From Arthrobacter_D sp015752045 (GTDB lineage Bacteria; Actinomycetota; Actinomycetes; Actinomycetales; Micrococcaceae): 64,000 nt of DNA. Under the pieces are notes generated by a model. It ran no database searches. It worked only from the letters and a program-made list of their open reading frames with translations, and was not told where the DNA came from. A program made the translations under genes and the position numbers. Below, piece after piece: positions 53,578 through 61,894 of this stretch; the stretch's first letter is position 1; the number at the start of each line of letters is the position of its first letter. The stretch is taken from NCBI RefSeq assembly GCF_015752045.1, contig NZ_JADOUS010000007.1, positions 62,001 through 126,000 of the forward strand, given 5' to 3'.

Positions 53578-54015
53578 CTACCCCTCGGGGTTCGCCTTCT
53601 CCCACTTCGCCTGCAGGCGGTCACGCTCCACGTTCTCGCGGTCCACGCGCGTCCCCTGCCGGATCCCGTACAGCCAGGTGAGGGCGAACGCGAGCCCGAC
53701 GACGAACATGGCGGGTTCGAGGAAGCCCCCGGCGATGAGGACGAGCTGGAGGATCCAGCCGAGGGCGATGCCCCACTTCTTCGTCAGGACCGCGCAGGTG
53801 AGCACGAGCACCACGCTCAGGAGCAGTCCGGAGGTCAGGATGACGGCCGGCGGGATCTCGTCGCGCCGCAATCCGAAGACGACGAGCGTCGCGAAGAACA
53901 CCACGAACGCCTCGAGGAGGAGGACCGTCGAAGCGAACATGACCTTCGTGGACCGCCGCTTCTTCGGCATACCGGGCCGCCACTCGCGCTGCGCCTTGGT
54001 CATGCGTCGTGCCAT
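53578..54015 (-). CDS. DUF4233 membrane protein
   Basis: A 145-residue protein with a basic N-terminus, four predicted membrane helices (starting at about residues 23, 49, 70 and 90), and a charged C-terminal tail. It is the small DUF4233 protein that follows folC in many actinobacteria; function unknown. The ATG at 54013-54015 lies 8 bp after the folC stop. Upstream in-frame residues belong to a different frame of folC. Confidence 0.87.
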   Translation of the reverse strand: MARRMTKAQREWRPGMPKKRRSTKVMFASTVLLLEAFVVFFATLVVFGLRRDEIPPAVILTSGLLLSVVLVLTCAVLTKKWGIALGWILQLVLIAGGFLEPAMFVVGLAFALTWLYGIRQGTRVDRENVERDRLQAKWEKANPEG

Positions 54016-54023
54016 GCGTGGGC

Positions 54024-55427
54024 CTACTTCCCGAGGAGGGTGCGGGTTTCCCCGACCACCGTGATGGATCCGGTCACGAGGATGCCGCCGGCGAGGTCGT
54101 TGTTCTCCTCGGCCTTCATCACCGCCCACTCCAGGGCGTCGTCGAGCCCGGGCAGGATGGTGATGTTCTCCTCAGCGAACCCGGCCGACAGCGCTGCCTG
54201 CAGGAGGTCGGCGGCGGGGACGGACCGGGGCGATGTCGACTGCGTCAGGCAGACGTCCTCGAGGATGCCACCGAGCTCCTCGTGCAGCTCGGCCAGCATG
54301 CCCGCCGCGTCCTTGTCCTGCAGTACCCCGATGACGAGGACGAGCCGGCTGAAGTCGAACGCGTCGTTGATGCCCTTGGCCGCGGCGCGCGCCCCGGCAG
54401 GGTTGTGCGCTGCGTCCACGATGATGCTGGGTGCGGTCCGCACCACTTCGAGGCGGCCGGGTGAGGTGACGGCCCGCAGCCCGTTGCGCACGAGCTCCGT
54501 CTCGAGTTCGCGCTCGCCCCCGCCGAGGAACGCCTCGACGGCGGCGACGGCGACGGCCGCGTTCTCCGCCTGGTGCTCGCCGTGCAGGGGTACCAGCAGT
54601 TCGCCGTACCGGCCGGCGAGCCCGGTGATGGACACCACCTGGCCACCGACCGCGACCGTGCGGGACTCGATGCCGAACTCGACGCCCTCGAAGCGGAACT
54701 CCGCCCCGACCTCGCGGGCCCGCTCGAGGAGGACCTGCGCGGCGTCGCGGGGCTGGATCGCGCTGACCAGGAAGCTCCCGGGCTTGATGATGCCGGCCTT
54801 CTCGAGCGCGATGTCCTCCACGGTGTCGCCCAGCAGCTCGGTGTGGTCGAGGGAGATCGGGGTGACGACGGCCACCTGGCCGTCGCCGACGTTCGTTGCG
54901 TCGGTGATCCCTCCGAGTCCCACCTCGATGACGCCGACGTCGATCGGCTCGTCCGCGAAGATCGCGAACGCGAGGATGGTGACGCACTCGAAGTAGGTCA
55001 GGCGCGGCTCCCCGGCGACGAGGAGTTCGCCGTCGACGATGTCGAGGTAGGGCTTGATCTCGTCCCAGACCCGGACGAACGTCTCGTCCCGGACGGGCTC
55101 CCCGTCGATGCAGATGCGCTCCGTGACCCGCGCGAGGTGCGGGCTCGTGAAGCGGCCGGTCCGCAGGTCGTGCGCCAGCAGGATGCTCTCGATCATGCGT
55201 GCGGTCGAGGTCTTCCCGTTGGTGCCGGTGATGTGGATGATCGGGAACGCCCTGTTGGGCTCACCCAGGATCTCCATCGCCCGGTGGAGGGGCGCCATGC
55301 GCGGCTCCATCCTGTGCTCCGGGGCGCGGCCGAGCAGCTCCGCGTACACGCTCTCGACCGAGAAGGCGTCCAGCCCGGCGCTGCTCCCCGTGGCGTCGGT
55401 GGCGTCGGTGCCTGTCGTGTCATCCAT
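54024..55427 (-). CDS. folC: Folylpolyglutamate synthase / dihydrofolate synthase
   Basis: A 467-residue ligase that adds glutamates to folates. The ATP loop is HITGTNGKTSTARMIES (about 65-81), with RFTSPHLARVTERICIDG and the Mur ligase-like VGLGGITDATNVG. A disordered Thr/Asp-rich head of about 20 residues precedes the fold. The start overlaps the ileS stop by 8 bp, so expression follows ileS. Confidence 0.94.
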   Translation of the reverse strand: MDDTTGTDATDATGSSAGLDAFSVESVYAELLGRAPEHRMEPRMAPLHRAMEILGEPNRAFPIIHITGTNGKTSTARMIESILLAHDLRTGRFTSPHLARVTERICIDGEPVRDETFVRVWDEIKPYLDIVDGELLVAGEPRLTYFECVTILAFAIFADEPIDVGVIEVGLGGITDATNVGDGQVAVVTPISLDHTELLGDTVEDIALEKAGIIKPGSFLVSAIQPRDAAQVLLERAREVGAEFRFEGVEFGIESRTVAVGGQVVSITGLAGRYGELLVPLHGEHQAENAAVAVAAVEAFLGGGERELETELVRNGLRAVTSPGRLEVVRTAPSIIVDAAHNPAGARAAAKGINDAFDFSRLVLVIGVLQDKDAAGMLAELHEELGGILEDVCLTQSTSPRSVPAADLLQAALSAGFAEENITILPGLDDALEWAVMKAEENNDLAGGILVTGSITVVGETRTLLGK

Positions 55428-58400
55428 GCTGCTGCTCCTGCTTCTCGACGGTGATGGTGAAGTCCTCGCGCGCGTCCGGGACTGCCTCGATGCGCAGCTC
55501 GACCGTCAGGGTCTCGGCCCTGATCAGCCCGGCGTTCGCCTCGAGCGCTCCGACCTGCCCGTGGGCGACGCCGACGGTGGTGCGGATGCGGTCGCTGATG
55601 TCGAGGTCGGCGTCGCGGCGTGCCTGCTGGATGGCGCGGATGGCGTCGCGGGCCGTCCCCTCGGCGGCCAGCTCGGCCGTCACCTCGGTGTCGAGGACGA
55701 GGAACCCGCCACCGGGCAGGACTGTCACCGCCTTCGAGGCGGCGTCGTTGCCCTCCACCACGGTGTCCAGGGTGTATTCGTGCGGCTCGAGGGCGAGGCC
55801 TCCCGCGGTGACGCCGCCGTCGTCGTCGACCTGCCAGTCGCCCGACTTCGACGCCTTGATCACCGTCTGGACGTTCTTGCCCAGCCGTGGTCCTGCCGCG
55901 CGGGCGTTGACCACGAGCCGCTGGGTGATGCCGAACTCGGCCGGTTCGGCGTCGGCCGAGTCGATCAGGCGCACGCCCTTGAGGTTCAGCTCGTCGGCGA
56001 TGATCGTCGCGTACTGCCCGGCGAGGTCAGCGGCGGCGGGCGCCACGACGGTGAGCTCCCGGAGCGGGAGCCTCACCCGGAGGTTCGCGGCCTTGCGCAG
56101 GCTGGAACCGACCGAGCAGACCGCACGCGTGCGGTCCATCTGCTCCACCAGATCCGGGGCGGCGGGGAACGACGTCGCTTCGGGCCAGTCGGTGAGGTGG
56201 ACGGACCGGCCGCCCGTGAGGCCGCGCCAGATCTCCTCGGTGACGAGGGGGAGCAGCGGTGCGGCGACCCGGCACACGGCTTCGAGGCACGTGTAGAGGA
56301 CGTCGAACGCGTCGGTGTCCTCGTCGAAGAACCGCTGGCGGCTGCGGCGCACGTACCAGTTGGTGAGGGTGTCGAGGTAGCGTCGCAGGGACTCGCAGGC
56401 GTCACTGATCGTGAAGGCGTCGAGCGCTCCGGTGAGGTCGCGGACGAGGTTCCCCGTGTTGGCGAGGATGTAGCGGTCGATCGGCTCGCTCAGGAGCGCG
56501 GCGACCTCCGGCGTCACGGTCTTCGCCTCGTAGCCCTGTCCGCCCTGGGCGGCGTTGGTGTAGAGGCTGAAGAAATGCCAGACGTTCCACAGGGGCAGGA
56601 TGACCTGGCGGACGCCGTCGCGGATGCCCTGCTCGGTGACCACCAGGTTGCCACCGCGCAGGATCGGCGAGGCCATGAGGAACCAGCGCATGGCGTCCGA
56701 GCCGTCGCGGTCGAAGACCTCCGAGACGTCCGGGTAGTTGCGCAGGCTCTTGGACATCTTCTGCCCGTCGGAGCCGAGCACGATGCCGTGGCTGATGACG
56801 TTGCGGAAGGCCGGCCGGTCGAACAGTGCCGTGGACAGGATGTGCAGCATGTAGAACCAGCCGCGGGTCTGCCCGATGTACTCGACGATGAAGTCGGCCG
56901 GGTTGTGCGTGTTGAACCACTGCTCGTTCTCGAACGGGTAGTGCACCTGCCCGTAGGGCATGGACCCGGAGTCGAACCAGACGTCCAGGACGTCCTCGAC
57001 GCGGCGCATGGTCGACTGCCCGGTGGGGTCGTCCGGGTTGGGCCGGGTGAGCTCGTCGATGAAGGGGCGGTGGAGGTCCACCTCACCCTGCTTGTTGACC
57101 GGCAGTCGTCCGAAGTCCGCCTTGAGCTCGGCGAGCGAGCCGTAGACGTCGGTGCGCGGGTACTCGGGGTTGTCCGACTGCCAGACGGGGATGGGGCTGC
57201 CCCAGAAGCGGTTGCGGCTGATGGACCAGTCGCGCGCGTTGGAGAGCCACTTCCCGAACTGGCCGTCCTTGACGTTGCCCGGGATCCAGGTGATGTCCTG
57301 GTTCAGTTCCACCATGCGGTCGCGGATCTTGGTCACTTCGACGTACCAGGAGGACACCGCGCGGTAGATCAGCGGATTGCGGCAGCGCCAGCAGTGCGGG
57401 TAGCTGTGGACGTAGCTGGACTGGCGGACCAGGCGCCCCTCGGACTTCAGGACGCGCGTGATGTGCCGGTTGGCCTCGAAGACCTGCAGCCCGACGATCT
57501 CCGCGAGCGGTCCGCTGCCGAACACGGGCAGGAACTTCGCACCCTCGTCGACCGACAGGATCACCTGGATGCCGGCCTCCTCGCAGACCTTCTGGTCCTC
57601 CTCGCCGTAAGCGGGCGCCTGGTGGACCAGGCCGGTGCCGTCGGTGGTGGTGACGTAGTCCGCGACGAGGATGCGGAAGGCGTTGCGGTAGCCGCCCTCC
57701 TCGGGGTCCGCGAGGTAGTCCCACAGCGGCTGGTAGGTGAGTCCCGCCAGCTCGGTTCCGAGGTGCCGGGAGGTGACGGCATCGCGCGCGGCGGCGGCAT
57801 CGACGAAGCCGAGGTCCTTGGCATAGTTGCCGAGGAGCTCCTCGGCGATCAGGTAGCGCCCACCCGCGTCGTCGCGCCGACCCTCGACGACGACATAGCT
57901 GATGTCCGGCCCGACGGCGAGCGCGGCATTGGTGGGCAGGGTCCAGGGCGTGGTGGTCCAGGCGAGGGCCTGCACGCCGGCGAGGTCCTTCGACAGGGCC
58001 GAATCGCCGGGGAGGATGGGGAACGTGACCGTGACGGTCTGGTCCTGGCGGTCCTGGTAGACGTCCTCATCCATGCGCAGTTCGTGGTTGGACAGCGGCG
58101 TCTCGTCGTTCCAGCAGTACGGCAGCACGCGGTACCCGTTGTAGGTGAGGCCCTTCTGGTGCAGGGTCTTGAACGCCCAGAGGACGGACTCCATGTACTC
58201 GGGGTTGAGGGTCTTGTAGTCGTTGTCGAAGTCGACCCAGCGCGCCTGGCGGGTCACGTAGTCGCGCCACTCCCCCGCGTACTTCATCACGGACGCGCGG
58301 GAGGCGTCGTTGAACTTGTCGATGCCCATGGCGAGGATCTGCTGCTTGTCGGTCATGCCGAGCTGCTTCATCGCCTCGAGTTCGGCGGGCAGGCCGTGCG

Positions 58401-58719
58401 TGTCCCAGCCGAAGCGCCGTTCGACGCGGCGTCCGCGCTGCGTCTGGTACCGGCCCACCAGGTCCTTGGCGTAGCCCGTGAGGAGGTGGCCGTAGTGCGG
58501 CAGGCCGTTGGCGAACGGCGGTCCGTCGTAGAACACGAACTCGTTGGAGCCGTCGACGCCGGCGTCGCGGTGGTCGATCGACGCCTGGAAGGTGCCGTCC
58601 TCCTGCCAGTAGCGGAGGACGCGCTCTTCGAGCTCGGGGAAGCGCGGCGAGGCGCTGGTCCCGGCGGAGGGTGTGCCGCCGTCGTCGGGCGACACGGCTT
58701 TGGGGTAGATCTGCGGCAT
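55420..58719 (-). CDS. ileS: Isoleucine-tRNA ligase (type 2)
   Basis: A 1099-residue class I synthetase. The HIGH motif reads PHYGH near residue 75, GWDTHGLPAELEAMKQLG follows, and KMSKSLRNYP lies near residue 650. The THGLP form and the long C-terminus mark the eukaryote-like type 2 enzyme, whose members are often naturally less sensitive to mupirocin. The editing CP1 domain is intact. The frame is open 40 codons upstream, but the ATG at 58717-58719 is preferred; it lies downstream of the T-box leader. Confidence 0.96.
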   Translation of the reverse strand: MPQIYPKAVSPDDGGTPSAGTSASPRFPELEERVLRYWQEDGTFQASIDHRDAGVDGSNEFVFYDGPPFANGLPHYGHLLTGYAKDLVGRYQTQRGRRVERRFGWDTHGLPAELEAMKQLGMTDKQQILAMGIDKFNDASRASVMKYAGEWRDYVTRQARWVDFDNDYKTLNPEYMESVLWAFKTLHQKGLTYNGYRVLPYCWNDETPLSNHELRMDEDVYQDRQDQTVTVTFPILPGDSALSKDLAGVQALAWTTTPWTLPTNAALAVGPDISYVVVEGRRDDAGGRYLIAEELLGNYAKDLGFVDAAAARDAVTSRHLGTELAGLTYQPLWDYLADPEEGGYRNAFRILVADYVTTTDGTGLVHQAPAYGEEDQKVCEEAGIQVILSVDEGAKFLPVFGSGPLAEIVGLQVFEANRHITRVLKSEGRLVRQSSYVHSYPHCWRCRNPLIYRAVSSWYVEVTKIRDRMVELNQDITWIPGNVKDGQFGKWLSNARDWSISRNRFWGSPIPVWQSDNPEYPRTDVYGSLAELKADFGRLPVNKQGEVDLHRPFIDELTRPNPDDPTGQSTMRRVEDVLDVWFDSGSMPYGQVHYPFENEQWFNTHNPADFIVEYIGQTRGWFYMLHILSTALFDRPAFRNVISHGIVLGSDGQKMSKSLRNYPDVSEVFDRDGSDAMRWFLMASPILRGGNLVVTEQGIRDGVRQVILPLWNVWHFFSLYTNAAQGGQGYEAKTVTPEVAALLSEPIDRYILANTGNLVRDLTGALDAFTISDACESLRRYLDTLTNWYVRRSRQRFFDEDTDAFDVLYTCLEAVCRVAAPLLPLVTEEIWRGLTGGRSVHLTDWPEATSFPAAPDLVEQMDRTRAVCSVGSSLRKAANLRVRLPLRELTVVAPAAADLAGQYATIIADELNLKGVRLIDSADAEPAEFGITQRLVVNARAAGPRLGKNVQTVIKASKSGDWQVDDDGGVTAGGLALEPHEYTLDTVVEGNDAASKAVTVLPGGGFLVLDTEVTAELAAEGTARDAIRAIQQARRDADLDISDRIRTTVGVAHGQVGALEANAGLIRAETLTVELRIEAVPDAREDFTITVEKQEQQHG

Positions 58720-58795
58720 GGGTCTCATCCTGTGTACGGCGGCGTCGGGTGGTGCAGGAGTCCTGCCGTGAGGACGGGACCCTGTCTCCCGCCGC

Positions 58796-59010
58796 CGGTT
58801 GCCTAACCGGCTGCGAGGGTCCAGGACCCGCGGTACCACCTCACTTGCCGCCGTCGTCCGCCGTGCCGCTCATCGCGGTCACGCGGGCCGGGGCCGCCGC
58901 TCGTTTCTAGGCTGTGACGGGCCTGCCCGTCCGGTTCTACGGGCCGCCTCCCGGGAGGCGGCCTTTCTTCCGGAAGCTCACCGGTGATGGCCGGGTCGAC
59001 GCTTGTCCGT
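58796..59010 (-). promoter_or_regulatory. T-box riboswitch controlling ileS
   Basis: On the transcript strand (minus), the short Stem I contains GGCCAUCACCGGUGAGCUUCCGG-type sequence with an AUC (isoleucine) specifier at 58986-58988. A perfect stem (GGCCGCCUCCC with its complement, 58942-58963) follows, and the T-box core GAGGUGGUACCGCGG is at 58828-58842; its UGGU can pair with the ACCA end of uncharged tRNA-Ile. A CCGGUU/AACCGG hairpin (58796-58811) follows. The short Stem I and lack of a terminator fit the translational actinobacterial ileS T-box. The remaining 58720-58795 bases carry the ribosome site. Confidence 0.9.
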
Positions 59011-59123
59011 CCAGTCTATCCCGGCTCCGAATTCGTTGTCGAAAGGATGGAAGCACGTCGGGCGCCTCCGCGCGCGCACCGAAACCCGTTGTGGCCTTGG
59101 CCTCGGCTTGGCAGGGTGGGAGG

Positions 59124-60452
59124 ATGACACCCCCCGCCCTTCCCACCGCATCCGCCCCGGACACGGCCCGGCTGCTCCTCGGCGTTCTCCTGCCGACCAT
59201 CGTGAAGGGTCCCATCATCCGGCGGCCCTGGGCGGTTGGGCTCGCAGCACGCCTCGACCTGGACACCCGGGCGGTGGGGATCGTGAGGACGATCCACGCG
59301 AAGTACCCGGCCGGTCCGCTGATGCTGAAGCTGCCGATCCGCAGGCAGGCGATCGTCCTGGCGCCCGGCGACGCCAATACCGTCCTGGCGCAGTCCCCGG
59401 AACCGTTCACCCCCGCCAGCAGCGAGAAGCGCGCGGCGCTGTCCCACTTCGAACCCTCCAACGTGCTGATCACGCGCGGACCCCTCCGGACGGTGCGGCG
59501 CGCCCTGCAGGAACAGGTCCTCGACACGGACCACCCCGTGCACCACCTCGCCGACCGGTTCGTGCCCGTGGTGGAGGACGAGATGCGGCAGTTGCTCACG
59601 GAGGCCGCCCGCAGCGGATCCCTTCCCTGGGACGACTTCCTCGACGCCTGGTACCGGGTGGTGCGGCGGGTGGTGTTCGGCGACCACGCGCGCGACGACA
59701 CGGACCTCACGGACATGGTGATCCGCCTGCGCAAGGACGGGAACTGGGCGTTCCTGAAGCCGGTGCGGAAGAAGACCCGACGGCGCTTCCTGGCGCGGAT
59801 CGACGAGGAGCTCGCCAACGCCGAGCCCGGAAGCCTCGCGGCCGTGATGGCCGCCGCTCCGAAGGGCGACGGCGCCGAGCCCGCCGACCAGGTGCCGCAG
59901 TGGCTCTTCGCGTTCGACCCCGCCGGTATGGCGACGTTCCGCGCCCTGACCGTGCTCGCCACCCATCCGGAGGCGATGGCCGCCGCGCGGCGGGAGGTCG
60001 ACGGCGACACCTCGGGACGCCGCCTCCTCCCCTACCTGCGCGCCGGCATCCTCGAGTCGCTGCGCCTGTGGCCCACCACCCCGATGATCCTCCGCCAGAC
60101 CACGCAGCCCGTGCAGTGGGAGCAGGGACTGATGCCGGCCGATTGCGGCGTGCTGATCTACGCGCCGTACTTCCACCGCGACGAGCGTTCCCTGCGCAGC
60201 GCACACAACTTCTCACCCGAGCGCTGGCTGACCGAGGAGGACGACGGCTGGCCGCTGGTCCCCTTCAGCGGCGGACCGGTGGTCTGCCCGGGCAAGCAAC
60301 TGGTGCTGCTCATGACCAGCGCGGCTCTGGCGGAGCTGGTGGCCGGGCACGACTTCCAGGTGGAGGAGGGGCAGTCGCTCGACCCGGACCGGCCGCTGCC
60401 GGGCACCATGGACAACTACAGCGTCCGGCTGGGCGTCTCCCCCAGGGCCTGA
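59124..60452 (+). CDS. Cytochrome P450 with atypical active-site motifs
   Basis: A 442-residue soluble P450. The haem cysteine loop is FSGGPVVCPGK (C388) and ExxR is ESLRLW (E311, R314). Ungapped alignment from the ATHPEA segment shows that the I-helix reads AFDPAGMATF where the usual pattern is AGxE/DTT; D265 is kept but the Thr position is Pro266, and the loop arginine before the Cys is Val. No reductase or ferredoxin is adjacent. It is divergent from ileS; ATG at 59124 follows GGGAGG closely. Function unknown. Confidence 0.85.
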   Translation: MTPPALPTASAPDTARLLLGVLLPTIVKGPIIRRPWAVGLAARLDLDTRAVGIVRTIHAKYPAGPLMLKLPIRRQAIVLAPGDANTVLAQSPEPFTPASSEKRAALSHFEPSNVLITRGPLRTVRRALQEQVLDTDHPVHHLADRFVPVVEDEMRQLLTEAARSGSLPWDDFLDAWYRVVRRVVFGDHARDDTDLTDMVIRLRKDGNWAFLKPVRKKTRRRFLARIDEELANAEPGSLAAVMAAAPKGDGAEPADQVPQWLFAFDPAGMATFRALTVLATHPEAMAAARREVDGDTSGRRLLPYLRAGILESLRLWPTTPMILRQTTQPVQWEQGLMPADCGVLIYAPYFHRDERSLRSAHNFSPERWLTEEDDGWPLVPFSGGPVVCPGKQLVLLMTSAALAELVAGHDFQVEEGQSLDPDRPLPGTMDNYSVRLGVSPRA

Positions 60453-60504
60453 GCAGCGACGCCCGGCCGCCGCACCCGCGTCATCAGCCGGGTTCCCCGG
60501 GCCT

Positions 60505-61299
60505 TCAGCCCCGGAGGACCTTGTGGTTGGCAGCCTGCGCGAGCGGACGGAGGACGAGCTGGTCGATGTTCATGTGGTGCGGCGCGTTGAGCGTGAACGC
60601 GACGGCGGCGGCGACGTCGTCGGCCGTCAGGGGGTACGCGACCCCTTCGTAGACCTTGTCGGCGGCGCCTCGGTCACCGCTGAGGCGGTTGAGCGAGAAC
60701 TCCTCGGTGTGCACCATGCCCGGCGAGACTTCGATGACGCGCACGTTGTGCTCGGCCTCCTCGAGGCGGAGCGAGCGGGCCATCGACTCCTGCGCCGCCT
60801 TCACGCCGCAGTACCCGGCGCCGCCCTCGTAGGGCGCGAGCGCCGCCGTCGAGGTCAGGAACAGGACGCTCCCCTGGCCGCCGTCGCGCAACGCCGGGAG
60901 CAGGGCCCGGGTCATGCGCATGGAGCCGAGCACGTTCACGTTGTACATCCACTCCCAGTCCTCGGTCCTGGCCTCGGCCACCCGCTCCGTGCCGAAGGCA
61001 CCCCCGGCGTTGTTGACCAGCGCATGGACCGGGCCGGTCGCGGTGACCTCGGCCGTGAAGGCGTCCACGGATGCCTGGTCGGTCACGTCCAGCACCATGG
61101 GAGTCGCCCCGGTCTCGTCGGCGAGCGCCTGCAGGCGGTCGATGCGCCGGGCCGCGGCGACGACGTCCCAGCCGTCCCGACGGAGGGCGCGGACGGTCGC
61201 GGCGCCGATCCCTGAACTGGCACCGGTGACGATGGCGAGCAGGGCGGAAGGGGCGGGGTCGGCGGGGGCGCCGAGGGGCGCCCTGGATGTCTCGGTCAT
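60505..61299 (-). CDS. SDR-family NAD(P)-dependent oxidoreductase
   Basis: A 264-residue classical SDR. The cofactor loop is VTGASSGIGAATVRAL (about 24-39), NNAG is in ALVNNAGGAFG, and the catalytic Tyr/Lys are in GYCGVKAAQESMARSL. The substrate is unknown; similar genes are serine- or 3-oxoacyl-type reductases. It is convergent with the P450 and separated from the ars cluster by 81 bp. Confidence 0.88.
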   Translation of the reverse strand: MTETSRAPLGAPADPAPSALLAIVTGASSGIGAATVRALRRDGWDVVAAARRIDRLQALADETGATPMVLDVTDQASVDAFTAEVTATGPVHALVNNAGGAFGTERVAEARTEDWEWMYNVNVLGSMRMTRALLPALRDGGQGSVLFLTSTAALAPYEGGAGYCGVKAAQESMARSLRLEEAEHNVRVIEVSPGMVHTEEFSLNRLSGDRGAADKVYEGVAYPLTADDVAAAVAFTLNAPHHMNIDQLVLRPLAQAANHKVLRG

Positions 61300-61380
61300 G
61301 GGGCCACTGTAGTCAGTGGGGGCCGAAACCCGCCTCGCGGCCGGCGATGGCGCGCCCGGCCCGGTGCTGGACAGGGCCGG

Positions 61381-61815
61381 TCAGGGCAGAGTGACCAGCG
61401 TGGAGGCGAGGTTCCGGACCCGCGTCCTCAGCACCTCGCGGACGGTGCGGACCCCGTCCAGGTCCATGGCCGCCGGATCGGAGATCTGCCAGTCCTCGTA
61501 CTTCTTCCCCGGGTAGATGGGACAAGTGTCCCCGCAGCCCATGGTGATGACGACGTCCGCGGCCCGGACGACGTCGTCGGTCAGGGGCTTCGGGAACTCC
61601 TGACCGGGATTCAGGGCGAACCGGCGCGTGATGATCGGCAGGTACGTGGTGAACGTCGCCGTCCGGCTGAGCGCCGTGTAGGACTCGAAGACGTAGCGTT
61701 CGACCATCTCCGGGCTGAAGACGCCGTCGAACGTCGAGGACAGCTCCGCGGAGATGCGCTCCAGCACGCGTCCGCGCAGGAGTGCGCCGTCGTCGGCTGC
61801 AGGTGACTCGTTCAT
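61381..61815 (-). CDS. Internally deleted ArsC-type protein (phosphatase-like N-domain joined to C-terminal half)
   Basis: A 144-residue protein. Residues 12-66 match the three-helix phosphatase-like N-terminal domain that precedes many actinobacterial ArsC proteins (SPEMVERYVFESYTALSRTATF), and residues 73-144 match the ArsC C-terminal half (FPKPLTDDVVRAADVVITMGCGDTCPIYPGKKYEDW; Cys94, Cys98). The segment with the P-loop CX5R, about 70 residues in relatives, is missing in frame at residues 67-72 (LNPGQE). It should lack arsenate-binding nucleophile activity. A GAAGGGGA ribosome site shows the start is genuine. Confidence 0.8.
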   Translation of the reverse strand: MNESPAADDGALLRGRVLERISAELSSTFDGVFSPEMVERYVFESYTALSRTATFTTYLPIITRRFALNPGQEFPKPLTDDVVRAADVVITMGCGDTCPIYPGKKYEDWQISDPAAMDLDGVRTVREVLRTRVRNLASTLVTLP

Positions 61816-61894
61816 TCGTTCCCCTTCGATGTGGCCCGCGCTCGGTATCAGCAGGTCGGCGGTCAATGGTGGGCGGCGATCCGGGTGGTGGTGC

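Noticed and set aside
55054..58806. A plus-strand open frame of 1250 codons
   Set aside because: Antisense to ileS and the end of folC; length is a consequence of GC-rich codon positions, with no domains.
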